Shown piece after piece: positions 17,088 through 25,134 of a stretch of DNA of 64,000 nt; position 1 is the first letter of the stretch, and each line of letters begins with the position of its first letter. Where the stretch lies: contig OZ242263.1 in NCBI GenBank assembly GCA_965207125.1, positions 1,240,001-1,304,000 of the forward strand, given 5' to 3'. Below the pieces are notes generated by a model. It ran no database searches, was not told the DNA's origin, and was given only the letters and a program-made list of their open reading frames with translations. The translations under genes were made by a program, and so were the position numbers. Origin of the DNA: G965207125 sp965207125. Lineage in GTDB: Bacteria > Pseudomonadota > Alphaproteobacteria > Puniceispirillales > UBA1172.

Positions 17088-18503
17088 ATGGATGTTGATA
17101 CAATTATCAAAAAATTAGGTGGTGCGGGGAGGGCCCAGTCTCTGCTTGGTGTCGGAGCGAGTGCGATCAGCAATTATCGGACGCGAGGCCAGTTTCCTGA
17201 ATACGCGAGGGTGAAAATCTGGCAAGCGTTGAAAGCCCGCGGCATTATGGTTGACCCTGAAACGCTAAACGATACTGCACAAACCAATCACCCCGCTACG
17301 CTGATCAGCCCTCCGGTGATTTTGGTAATCATCTGTGGCGGAATCGCGGCGTATAAGGCCATGGATTTGATTAGCCGCCTTAAAGACAACCGGATCATTG
17401 TTCAGGTGATCATGACATCATCAGCTGAACATTTTATCACACCACTCGCAGTTTCGGCGCTGGCAGAAAACACCGTCAGGAGCGATTTGTTTTCATTGAC
17501 CGATGAATCCGCGATGAGCCATATCCAACTCGCACGTGAAGCCGACTGCGTGGTGGTGGTGCCGGCAACGGCAAATATCATCGCCAAGATGGCGCATGGG
17601 CTCGCTGATGATCTAGCAAGCACTGTGCTGCTTGCAACTGATAAGCCGATTGTTCTCGCCCCAGCAATGAATCCACATATGTGGGCGCATGAGGCTACGG
17701 TTGCTAATATGAAAATTCTAGCATCACGCGGGGTTATAACCCTCGGGCCTGATAGCGGCAAAACAGCCTGCGGCGAGGTAGGCGTTGGACGTCTGGTTGA
17801 AACCTCATCTATCTTGGGTGCGATCACCGCACTTCTCCCCGGCCGCGGCAAACTCAGGGGCAAGACCGCATTGGTGACGTCAGGGCCTACCCATGAGCCG
17901 ATCGATCATGTGCGTTATATCTGTAATCGGTCATCAGGCAAGCAAGGACACGCGATCGCGGCGGCGTTGGCAGGGGCGGGGGCATCGGTAACGTTGATCA
18001 GCGGCCCGGTCGTTGAGCCACCGCCCTCGATGGTCAAAACGGTTTCGGTTGAGACTGCCGATGAAATGTTCGAAGCTGTGACTGGTGCAATGCCGGTTGA
18101 CATCGCGGTATGCGCAGCAGCGGTAGGTGACTGGTCTCCAACCGAGCGCATTTTTGGCAAGATGAAGAAAAATGATGCCGCCCCACCTCCCCAGATTGCA
18201 CTCAAGCAAAACCCTGATATTCTAGCAGCATTAGGCCATCATCAGACAAGACCGCAGCTTGTGATCGGTTTTGCAGCTGAAACGCAAGACGTGATTGCCT
18301 ACGCCAAGGCAAAACGAGTGCAAAAAGGCGCTGACTGGATTCTCGCTAATCAGGTCGGACGCATCGATGCTCCAGTGTTTGGTGAAGATACTAACCAGGT
18401 GACACTGGTGAGCGATCAAGAACCTGAAACCTGGCCCCTTATGTCCAAAAATGGGGTGGCTCATCTCTTAACCGAACGGATCACAAAGGAGATCACGCGA
18501 TGA
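17088..18503 (+). CDS. coaBC: HTH-CoaBC: PPC synthetase/decarboxylase with N-terminal HTH
   Basis: Bifunctional coenzyme A biosynthesis enzyme: CoaB joins phosphopantothenate and cysteine, and the flavoprotein CoaC decarboxylates the product. CoaC residues are visible: H145, PATAN with N163, the PAMNPHMW motif, and C228. CoaB follows with SGPTHEPIDHVRYICNRSSG (N280), KMKK (358-361) and NPDIL. The protein has 471 residues, versus about 400 usually. The extra N-terminus (about 1-60) reads as a Cro-like helix-turn-helix: RAQSLLG (helix 2), turn VGA, SAISNYRTRG (recognition helix). The ATG at 17088 has AAGG at the right distance, and no internal start would remove the HTH. Upstream symmetric elements suggest autoregulation (inference). 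dut follows with an ATGA overlap. Confidence 0.93.
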   Translation: MDVDTIIKKLGGAGRAQSLLGVGASAISNYRTRGQFPEYARVKIWQALKARGIMVDPETLNDTAQTNHPATLISPPVILVIICGGIAAYKAMDLISRLKDNRIIVQVIMTSSAEHFITPLAVSALAENTVRSDLFSLTDESAMSHIQLAREADCVVVVPATANIIAKMAHGLADDLASTVLLATDKPIVLAPAMNPHMWAHEATVANMKILASRGVITLGPDSGKTACGEVGVGRLVETSSILGAITALLPGRGKLRGKTALVTSGPTHEPIDHVRYICNRSSGKQGHAIAAALAGAGASVTLISGPVVEPPPSMVKTVSVETADEMFEAVTGAMPVDIAVCAAAVGDWSPTERIFGKMKKNDAAPPPQIALKQNPDILAALGHHQTRPQLVIGFAAETQDVIAYAKAKRVQKGADWILANQVGRIDAPVFGEDTNQVTLVSDQEPETWPLMSKNGVAHLLTERITKEITR

Positions 18504-18955
18504 TCGAGATCAAGGTAAAATGCCTGCCACATCACGAGGGGTTACCCTTGCCCCAAAAAAAGACTGACGGGGCAGCGGGGTTTGATATTGTCGCGGCCTG
18601 CACTGATGAGATTACTCTTTCTCCTATGGAACGTAAGGCGATCGAAACGGGATTTTGTCTTGAAATCTCGGCGGAATATGAAGTTCAAATTCGCCCGCGT
18701 TCCGGGCTTGCGCTAAACCATGGGATCACAGTGGTGAACGCTCCGGGAACCATAGATGCCGATTATCGCGGTGAGGTTAAAATTCTGCTGATCAATTTGG
18801 GGGACGACACCTTCACGATAAAGCGGGGAGATCGGATAGCTCAAATGGTGGTCGCACCGGTGATTAAAACACAGCTGCTTCCAAACAACGTCCTCAAGGA
18901 AACGGCACGCGGTGACGGTGGGTTTGGTTCAACGGGGGTTAGCCTCAAAGGATAA
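18500..18955 (+). CDS. dut: dUTP diphosphatase
   Basis: Trimeric dUTPase of 151 residues, which hydrolyses dUTP to dUMP and keeps uracil out of DNA. Family motifs are AAGFDIVAA, RPRSGLALNHGI, APGTIDADYRGEV, GDRIAQMVVAP and the C-terminal arm RGDGGFGSTG. The start codon overlaps the coaBC stop (ATGA), which indicates translational coupling; coaBC-dut adjacency is common in Proteobacteria. Confidence 0.97.
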   Translation: MIEIKVKCLPHHEGLPLPQKKTDGAAGFDIVAACTDEITLSPMERKAIETGFCLEISAEYEVQIRPRSGLALNHGITVVNAPGTIDADYRGEVKILLINLGDDTFTIKRGDRIAQMVVAPVIKTQLLPNNVLKETARGDGGFGSTGVSLKG

Positions 18956-18959
18956 AATT

Positions 18960-19754
18960 ATGCTTGATGATCTAGATCTTCATCGTTACGCACGGCAGCT
19001 AATTCTGCCCCGTTTTGATGAGGAATCTCAGGAAAAACTGGCGTCCTCAACAGTGTTACTGGTAGGAGCTGGAGGGATTGGTGCGCCGCTTTGCCTTTAT
19101 TTAGCAGCGGCGGGTATAGGAAAGCTAATCATCCTCGATGGCGATAAGATTGAGATTAGCAATCTCAATCGCCAAGTCTGTTTTACTGAAAACGAAATCG
19201 GCATGCCGAAAGCTGAGGCGGCCGCAGATATGGCGCGGCAGCTTAATCCACGGATTACGGTCCTCGCTGAAAACACGCACCTCGATGCGGAAAACGCCAC
19301 TAGATTAATCAAAAAAGGCATGGTTATCGCGGACGCCACCGACACTCCGACAAGCCGTTTGATGATCAATAACATCGCGCACGCCAAAGGATGCGCGGTG
19401 GTGTTCGGTGGGGCTATCCGCCTTGAGGGGCAGCTAGCCACTTTTCGCAGCGGTCTTAATCAAGATATGCCTTGTTTTTGCTGTGTTTTCCCCGAAACCG
19501 ATTCGTCATCTCTTGTGCCGCGTTGTCAAGACGTGGGAATTCTTGGGGCGATAACCGGAGTGATTGGCAGCATGATGGCTCTAGAAGTTTTGCGGCAGTG
19601 CCTTCTGCCTTTAACACCACTTGGCGGTCACCTTGGCGGAAAATTGCTTCTTTATGATGGAATGGACAACAGGCTCGATATGATCAGGGTCACCCCGCGT
19701 ACTGATTGTCCGACTTGTGGCATAGCATCAGCCGTGCAAAACCCTAGACCATAA
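18960..19754 (+). CDS. MoeB/ThiF family adenylyltransferase
   Basis: E1-like enzyme of 264 residues that adenylates the C-terminus of a ubiquitin-like sulfur carrier (MoaD or ThiS). The ATP-binding GAGGIGAPLCLYLAAAG and the LDGDKIEISNLNRQ block are present. The zinc pairs are CFCC and CPTC, and the catalytic-loop Cys is in PRCQDVGILGA. No rhodanese domain is attached. The ATG at 18960 has AAAGGA upstream; the open frame continues into dut but the family start is here. MoeB versus ThiF cannot be settled without a neighbouring carrier gene. The 3' end overlaps the convergent dehydrogenase by 11 bp. Confidence 0.86.
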   Translation: MLDDLDLHRYARQLILPRFDEESQEKLASSTVLLVGAGGIGAPLCLYLAAAGIGKLIILDGDKIEISNLNRQVCFTENEIGMPKAEAAADMARQLNPRITVLAENTHLDAENATRLIKKGMVIADATDTPTSRLMINNIAHAKGCAVVFGGAIRLEGQLATFRSGLNQDMPCFCCVFPETDSSSLVPRCQDVGILGAITGVIGSMMALEVLRQCLLPLTPLGGHLGGKLLLYDGMDNRLDMIRVTPRTDCPTCGIASAVQNPRP

Positions 19755-20730
19755 CATCAATAACCCGGTCTGGTGGCGAGTGCCCGTCCAGAAAGGTTTT
19801 AATATTAATGATGACTTTATCGCCCATGCCAAGTCGCCCCTCTATAGTAGCTGAGCCGATATGCGGTAGCAGGACAACATTAGGCATGGCCAGCAGTGAT
19901 TTGGTGATATTGGGTTCATGTTCATAAACATCGAGTCCCGCACCGGCAATTCCACCTTTGCCAAGCAATTCAGCCAAAGCCTCTTCATCGACAATTCCGC
20001 CACGCGAAGCGTTGACAAGATAGGCGTGAGATTGGAATTTTTTCAGCCGGTCGCGCGATAGCAGATGATGAGTTGCTTCGGTATAAGGGCAGTTGACCGA
20101 AATAATATCCATCCGCGAGATCATTTGGTCAAGATCGTCCCACCACGTCGCCTCGAGTTCGAGTTCTATTTCGGGATGCACTTTTTTGCGATTATGGTAG
20201 TGGATTGACATGCCGAATCCTCGCGCGCGTTTAGCAACCGCTTGGCCTATTCTGCCAAGGCCAATAATGCCGAGACGTTTGCCGTTGATTCGATGCCCAA
20301 GCATTCCAGTTGGTGCCCATCCGGTCCATTTTCCTGTACGCGCCAGTTTATCGCCTTCAGCAAGACGGCGCGGCACAGCAAGAATCAACGCCATGATGAC
20401 ATCGGCGGTATCTTCGGTCAGCACTCCGGGCGTATTGGTAACAGTGATTCCCGCCTTACGGGCGGCCGTAAGATCAATATGATCGAATCCGGTGCCAAAT
20501 GAAGCGATGAGTTTGAGGTTCTCGCCCGCCTTTTTGATAATATCGCTATCGATTCGGTCGGTAACAGTCGGCACCAGCACATCAGCTTTAGTCATAGCCT
20601 CGATCAGCTGCTGTTGGGTAAAAGGGATATCGTCAGGATTAAGCCGCGCGTTGAACAGCTCGCACATTCTTGTCTCGACGCTGTCGGGCAATTTTCGGGT
20701 CAGGATAACATTATGTTTCCGCTCAGCCAT
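19744..20730 (-). CDS. D-2-hydroxyacid dehydrogenase (glyoxylate/hydroxypyruvate reductase type)
   Basis: NAD(P)-dependent dehydrogenase of 328 residues. The Rossmann motif is GIIGLGRIGQAVAKRARGFG. The catalytic Arg is in NASRGGIVDEEAL, the Glu in the DVYEHEP region, and the His in LLPHIGSAT. Closest in style to glyoxylate/hydroxypyruvate reductases (GyaR/GhrB); the substrate is not certain from sequence. GGAGGAG precedes the start at 20730. It is divergent from the SH3-protein gene. Confidence 0.88.
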   Translation of the reverse strand: MAERKHNVILTRKLPDSVETRMCELFNARLNPDDIPFTQQQLIEAMTKADVLVPTVTDRIDSDIIKKAGENLKLIASFGTGFDHIDLTAARKAGITVTNTPGVLTEDTADVIMALILAVPRRLAEGDKLARTGKWTGWAPTGMLGHRINGKRLGIIGLGRIGQAVAKRARGFGMSIHYHNRKKVHPEIELELEATWWDDLDQMISRMDIISVNCPYTEATHHLLSRDRLKKFQSHAYLVNASRGGIVDEEALAELLGKGGIAGAGLDVYEHEPNITKSLLAMPNVVLLPHIGSATIEGRLGMGDKVIINIKTFLDGHSPPDRVIDVMV

Positions 20731-20887
20731 CAGGCACTCCTCCGCCCTTGTGATCGTTCCGCCGCTAGAATAACACCACAGCGTTTTGAGACAAGCTTTG
20801 CTTTATCTTCAGAGCGTGTAGGCGATTCTTCTTGCGTCACACCGATCTTGAAGGTATCACCTTAGCAGGTTTTTGATGATTTAGGCG

Positions 20888-21427
20888 ATGATGCTGGTGA
20901 TGAGATATTATCTCTTTATTGTTGGCGTTTTATTCGCGGTTGGCTTGACGAGTTTAGCCGCCGAAGTCAGGGCCACGGAAAAATCAACACAAGAATCTAG
21001 GGAATCTATTGACGGCAGTGGCTATCCCTTGCCGCGTTTCATGACTTTAAAATCATCCAAAGTAAATATGCGACTGGGCCCGGGGTCGCATTATCCGGTG
21101 AAATGGGTTTATCGGCAGAAAGGTTTGCCACTCAAAGTAACGCGTGAGCATCACGTCTGGCGGGAGGTAACTGATCATCATGGTGAGAAAGGCTGGATGC
21201 ATCTATCGACTTTAACCCTGCAGCATTCAGGGGTGGTGCTCAGTGAGCAGGCCGAAATACGAACATCAAATATTGAGAACAGTCGCGTGGTCGCCATCGC
21301 CAAAAAAGGTGTGATGCTTAAACTCGTGGGGTGCGAGGTAGATTACTGCCAGATCAGAACGCGCAAGATCCGCGGCTGGATCAAAAAAAATGTGCTCTGG
21401 GGAGTTTTTCCCGATGAGGTTTTTTAA
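20888..21427 (+). CDS. Exported SH3b-domain protein
   Basis: Predicted periplasmic protein of up to 179 residues. A signal peptide follows the third Met (MRYYLFIVGVLFAVGLTSL, start at 20900); starts at 20888 and 20891 are also possible. Two bacterial SH3-like repeats can be seen. The first includes KVNMRLGPGSHYPV...GEKGWMHLSTL, and the second AEIRTSNIENSRVVAIAKKG...RGWIKKNVLWG. Such proteins often bind murein or assist envelope assembly; the specific role here is unknown. The stop is 2 bp from the stop of the convergent DUF3501 gene. Confidence 0.75.
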   Translation: MMLVMRYYLFIVGVLFAVGLTSLAAEVRATEKSTQESRESIDGSGYPLPRFMTLKSSKVNMRLGPGSHYPVKWVYRQKGLPLKVTREHHVWREVTDHHGEKGWMHLSTLTLQHSGVVLSEQAEIRTSNIENSRVVAIAKKGVMLKLVGCEVDYCQIRTRKIRGWIKKNVLWGVFPDEVF

Positions 21428-21429
21428 TC

Positions 21430-22014
21430 TCAGTCAAAATCGCGTGCAAGTTCGGTGATGGTTTCAGGGCTCAAATTTGTTGCATGCTGGTAATGCGGAT
21501 GAGTAATCGCGAGAGTTACCTTCGCACCCGCTGAGCGAAACGCCTCTATTGCCTCATCATCCAGAGGAAAATGAATGAACTGGACCGATGAGGCTTTGCC
21601 ATCAGCTGTGGTTCTATCAACGTCTTCCTCAGACGTTCCATTAAAAGTCTTGCCATTAACGGTCACAACCAGCGTTTCCTCAACTCCACCCAGCTTGGCG
21701 AGAAAGTTTTTGCGGCGGTCAGGATCGTCAATTTCAAACAGCAAGGTGATCACGAGCTCACGCCCGTTAGGAATAAGCGGGTTATAGGCGTCCAGCTCAT
21801 CGTCTATCTGTTCAAAACCCCCACGTTCTATAAAAAGCATTTCATGAACTTGCTGCCACATGGTGTCATAATTCTCGAAATGCGCGGTGGCGTCAGGGCC
21901 GATAGCGACGCGGCGCAATTTTTTCATTGGCAGATTCTGGGTGCGTTTTTCAGCGCGAATATCGCCGTAATCTTGCATATCCATAATATCGTCATGGGTG
22001 ATTGTTTTTGGCAT
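21430..22014 (-). CDS. DUF3501 family protein
   Basis: Soluble protein of 194 residues starting MPKTITHDDIMDMQDYGDIR at 22014. Conserved-looking segments are KLRRVAIGPDATAHFENYDTMW, QVHEMLFIERGG, and the C-terminal ITHPHYQHATNLSP. This matches my memory of DUF3501 proteins, which occur beside a CCG-domain Fe-S protein and rubrerythrin; the biochemical function is unknown. It lies 14 bp after the Fe-S protein gene, as the third member of a rubrerythrin operon, so a role in oxidative or iron stress is inferred from context only. Confidence 0.82.
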   Translation of the reverse strand: MPKTITHDDIMDMQDYGDIRAEKRTQNLPMKKLRRVAIGPDATAHFENYDTMWQQVHEMLFIERGGFEQIDDELDAYNPLIPNGRELVITLLFEIDDPDRRKNFLAKLGGVEETLVVTVNGKTFNGTSEEDVDRTTADGKASSVQFIHFPLDDEAIEAFRSAGAKVTLAITHPHYQHATNLSPETITELARDFD

Positions 22015-22028
22015 ATCAGTTTCTCCGG

Positions 22029-23399
22029 TTAAAACCCGTAAGCACGGGCGATGATTTCGATGGGGTGTTGAAGGGTGACGTCCAAATCTTTGCCAGCACG
22101 TTTTTCCATGCCTTGAAGGATATGCGGCGCAGCGAGAGGACAAGCTGAGGCAAGGGTGGCGGATTCCGCCTTAAGTGCAGCAGTAGCAACAGGCCTGCCG
22201 ACTTTAAGCGCGACATCAAAATTCTCGCGCATAATTCCCCAAGTGCCGCCATGACCTGAACAGCGTTCGATGACTGTGATTTTTACGTCAGGAATAAGCC
22301 GCAAAATTTCAGCTGATTTCTGACCAATATTTTGTGCACGGCTATGACAAGGAATATGGAGCGCGATGGTTTCATCAAGTGGCTTCAACCCATCAGCTAA
22401 ACCTTCGTTATTAGCTATATCGACAAGATACTGGTCTATATCATAAGTCGCTTTGGCAAGGGCGATTACATCCTCATTATCAGGCAGGATCAGTGGCCAC
22501 TCAAATTTTAACATCAGCGCACAGCTTGGCACCGGCGCGATCACGCTATAGCCGTCCTCGATCTTAGAACGCAGAGCTGATGCGATTTTTTCTGCCTGAG
22601 CAGCAACCGCAGCAATATCGCCGCGTTCCATCTTTGGCATCCCACAACATCCCGGATATATCATCTCGACATCCACACCATTATGAGCCAGCACTTTGAG
22701 GGTCGCCTCGCCTATTTTCGGATCATTATAATTGCCAAAGCATGTCGTATAAAAAACAGCTTTGCGTCCATAAGCTGGCGCGGTCACCTCTGGTTTTTTC
22801 ACCACGTCTGCGCGCGCGGTCAGGCTTTTCCCAACATATTTAGGCAAATCGGCTTCACGATGAACTCCAGTAGTTTTTTCCAGTACCGGTCTTGTGATTC
22901 GGTTGCTTCTGCTAGTGGCCCAGTTGGCGATGGGCGAAACTTTGCTTGCGATGACAGCGTTTCGGTCGGTTTTAGCGAGTTGTTCTTCCATCCTACGTTT
23001 TTTACCCGCCTTACGCTCGGCCGCACGATAGCGCACCATAAGATGAGGGAAGTCTAGATTAAACTCGTGCGGCGGCACATAGGGGCATTTGGTCAAAAAA
23101 CACATATCACACAAAGTGCAAGCATCAGCAACTGGCTTAAATCCTTGGCTGTCGACCGCATCGAGCTCGCCAGTGTCAGACGCATCGATCAGATCAAAGA
23201 GACGAGGAAAACTGTCACAGAGATTAAAGCATCGGCGGCATCCATGACAAACATCGAAAACACGACGCAATTCGCGATCTATGTGATCTATGTCGTAATA
23301 GTCGTCATTTTGCCAATCGATAGGATGCCGGGTAGGCGCTTCGAGACTACCTTCTTTAATCATAATCATGTCGCCACTAGGATAGTGGATAAGAGCCAT
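22029..23399 (-). CDS. GlpC/HdrD-like Fe-S oxidoreductase (CCG domains)
   Basis: Protein of about 456 residues with two ferredoxin-like clusters: C51-x2-C54-x2-C57-x3-C61 and C94-x2-C97-x2-C100-x4-C105. Two cysteine-rich CCG-type segments follow (YPGCCGMPKMERG and ERCSGHGGTWG), as in heterodisulfide reductase subunit D and GlpC. It probably transfers electrons between a membrane or soluble partner and a redox protein; rubrerythrin encoded just upstream is the obvious candidate (inference). Starts at 23399, 23369 and 23363 are all possible, and no clear SD decides between them. Confidence 0.85.
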   Translation of the reverse strand: MALIHYPSGDMIMIKEGSLEAPTRHPIDWQNDDYYDIDHIDRELRRVFDVCHGCRRCFNLCDSFPRLFDLIDASDTGELDAVDSQGFKPVADACTLCDMCFLTKCPYVPPHEFNLDFPHLMVRYRAAERKAGKKRRMEEQLAKTDRNAVIASKVSPIANWATSRSNRITRPVLEKTTGVHREADLPKYVGKSLTARADVVKKPEVTAPAYGRKAVFYTTCFGNYNDPKIGEATLKVLAHNGVDVEMIYPGCCGMPKMERGDIAAVAAQAEKIASALRSKIEDGYSVIAPVPSCALMLKFEWPLILPDNEDVIALAKATYDIDQYLVDIANNEGLADGLKPLDETIALHIPCHSRAQNIGQKSAEILRLIPDVKITVIERCSGHGGTWGIMRENFDVALKVGRPVATAALKAESATLASACPLAAPHILQGMEKRAGKDLDVTLQHPIEIIARAYGF

Positions 23400-23456
23400 C
23401 CTTAATTAAGCAAGGTTGCTCTTATCCGTTAATGTCTGCCCCCAGTAAAGTGCCGG

Positions 23457-23876
23457 TTAAGCGCCGAGGGTATCAAGAGCTTTCTGAAAACGTCCAGCGT
23501 GAGACTTCTCGGCTTTGGCAAGAGTTTCGAACCAGTCAGCGATTTCGTCAAATCCCTCTTCACGTGCGGTTTTAGCCATGCCCGGATACATATCAGTGTA
23601 TTCGTGCGTCTCGCCAGCAATCGCGGCCTTAAGATTATCGTCAGTCGGGCCAATCGGCTCACCAGTTGCTGGGTCTCCAACCTCTTCAAGATATTCCAGA
23701 TGTCCGTGGGCGTGTCCGGTTTCACCTTCAGCAGTCGAACGAAAAACAGCGGCTACGTCGTTAAAGCCTTCGATATCAGCTTTCTGTGCAAAATAGAGAT
23801 AGCGGCGATTGGCTTGACTTTCTCCTGAGAAAGCTTCTTTGAGGTTGTCCTCGGTTTTCGAATTTTTAAGAGTCAT
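23457..23876 (-). CDS. Rubrerythrin (diiron only, no rubredoxin domain)
   Basis: Ferritin-like diiron protein of 139 residues, likely a peroxide reductase. The four-helix diiron ligands are visible in ESQANRRY, EGETGHAHGH, AGETHEYTDMY and KAEKSHAGR. There are no cysteines, so the usual C-terminal rubredoxin domain is missing and electrons must come from another protein, plausibly the Fe-S protein encoded 57 bp downstream. GAGGAG precedes the start at 23876. A palindrome lies in its predicted promoter (23961-23982). Confidence 0.92.
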   Translation of the reverse strand: MTLKNSKTEDNLKEAFSGESQANRRYLYFAQKADIEGFNDVAAVFRSTAEGETGHAHGHLEYLEEVGDPATGEPIGPTDDNLKAAIAGETHEYTDMYPGMAKTAREEGFDEIADWFETLAKAEKSHAGRFQKALDTLGA

Positions 23877-23954
23877 CAGTTTTCTCCTCAGTTAGTTGTG
23901 GCGACCAAGCGAGACACTAAAAGATCAAAGCGCCCGTGGTTTTCTTTATGTGGT

Positions 23955-23982
23955 GTTATATTGCGGTAAATCTTTACCACAA
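23955..23982 (-). promoter_or_regulatory. Rubrerythrin operon promoter with 22-bp operator-like palindrome
   Basis: On the minus strand, a -35 TTGTGG (23977-23982) and -10 TATAAC (23955-23960) are separated by 16 bp. An inverted repeat fills the -35 and spacer (23961-23982): arms TTG-x-GGTAAA and TTTACC-x-CAA around a central 2-bp spacer, one mismatch per arm. Such placement suggests a repressor. It does not match Fur, LexA, FNR or RirA patterns that I know; the regulator is unidentified. Confidence 0.45.
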
Positions 23983-24059
23983 CAAAACACTACATTTTAC
24001 ATGATGCCTTTCAGCGTCGATGTCAAGTAGTTTGTAATGATTTTAATTTAAGGATTGCC

Positions 24060-24467
24060 TCACTCGCGATCAACCAGCAGTACCACGACCTCGACGCCAT
24101 CAATCATCTTGCCTTCAGGCGCATCAGGAATTCCCGCGATTTTGATATCGGCGGTGGGAATATCAATGAGGCGGTCGGCGGCCACATCATAGAAATGATG
24201 GTGCTTTTCGGTGTTGGTATCGAACCACACGACGTCGCCCCCATTTTTAATCTCGGATAACAATCCGGAGCGGGTGAACTGGTGAAGCGTGTTATAGATG
24301 GTAGAAAGCGACATAGTGTGCCCCTTTTGAGTAACTTCATCCATCAGCGACTCAGCAGTAATATGGCGATGAGGCGATGAGAACAGCAATTCGGCGAGCA
24401 ACATGCGCTGCCTTGTTGGTCTCAATCCGAATTGTCGTAGCATAGATGCCTGATGGCCTGAGATCAT
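24060..24467 (-). CDS. irr: Iron response regulator Irr (Fur superfamily)
   Basis: Fur-family winged-helix regulator of 135 residues. The DNA-binding part has LRPTRQRMLLAELLF and SLSTIYNTLHQFTRSGLL; the dimer/metal part has FDTNTEKHHHFYD, whose triple His is typical of Irr. Irr responds to heme/iron status in Alphaproteobacteria. The N-terminal Gly-Cys-Pro heme motif of Bradyrhizobium Irr is absent, as in many relatives. The start at 24467 has GAGGGAA upstream; an upstream ATG at 24503 lacks an SD. Divergence from fabA-fabB-fabI is a conserved alphaproteobacterial arrangement. Confidence 0.88.
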   Translation of the reverse strand: MISGHQASMLRQFGLRPTRQRMLLAELLFSSPHRHITAESLMDEVTQKGHTMSLSTIYNTLHQFTRSGLLSEIKNGGDVVWFDTNTEKHHHFYDVAADRLIDIPTADIKIAGIPDAPEGKMIDGVEVVVLLVDRE

Positions 24468-24481
24468 AATATAGTTCCCTC

Positions 24482-24511
24482 GATGCTCTAAAATATAAAG
24501 CATCTCTAAAA
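24482..24511. promoter_or_regulatory. Symmetric and repeated elements in irr-fabA gap
   Basis: GATGCT (24482-24487) and AGCATC (24499-24504) form a 6-bp inverted repeat around an AT-rich core, and CTCTAAAA occurs twice, 18 bp apart (24486 and 24504). This lies just upstream of the irr start. It could be an autoregulatory site, but it is not a clear match to the published iron-control-element consensus as I remember it. Confidence 0.25.
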
Positions 24512-24582
24512 AAAATCAAGACATAGGCCGTGTTTATCTTTAGGATTACGTGTTATCGTGATCAGCTGAAAGGATGTAAGAC

Positions 24583-25098
24583 ATGAGCGAAAATCGCCCT
24601 AGTAGTTTTTCATATGATGACTTAATTTCCTGCGCCCAAGGCGAAATGTTCGGGGCGGGCAATCCCCAGCTGCCAATGCCGCCGATGTTGATGCTCGACA
24701 GAGTCACTCTGATCACCAATACTGGCGGCGTACATGGGGCCGGCGAGGTTTTGGCTGAATATGACATCACGCCCGATCTCTGGTTTTTCAAATGCCATTT
24801 TGTCGGCGACCCGGTAATGCCTGGCTGTCTGGGGATGGATGGTTTATGGCAATTGCTGGGGTTTTTTCTCGGCTGGGCTGGCGGCACGGGCCGGGGACGC
24901 GCGATTTCGGTTGGCCAAGTAAAATTTTTTGGGCAAATAGAACCGTCAGCATCTAAGATTGTATTCAAGCTCGATATCAAACGGGTGATCATGCGCAGAT
25001 TGACCATGGGGATTGCCGATGGCTGTGTTCTGTGCGATGATGAGCGCGTCTTTGAAGCCTCGGATATCAAGGTTGGTCTGTTCGGCGATCAGAAGTAA
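24583..25098 (+). CDS. fabA: 3-hydroxydecanoyl-ACP dehydratase/isomerase FabA
   Basis: FabA of 171 residues. It dehydrates beta-hydroxydecanoyl-ACP and isomerises trans-2- to cis-3-decenoyl-ACP, the branch point for unsaturated fatty acids. The catalytic pair is H72 and D86 in CHFVGDPVMPGCLGMDGLWQ. Other family blocks are QLPMPPMLMLDRV and VGQVKFFGQIEP. GAAAGGAT precedes the ATG at 24583. It heads the fabA-fabB-fabI operon, divergent from irr. Confidence 0.97.
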   Translation: MSENRPSSFSYDDLISCAQGEMFGAGNPQLPMPPMLMLDRVTLITNTGGVHGAGEVLAEYDITPDLWFFKCHFVGDPVMPGCLGMDGLWQLLGFFLGWAGGTGRGRAISVGQVKFFGQIEPSASKIVFKLDIKRVIMRRLTMGIADGCVLCDDERVFEASDIKVGLFGDQK

Positions 25099-25134
25099 AT
25101 CCACAAAAAGCTACTCAAGGCGTTAGAAGGGTAA

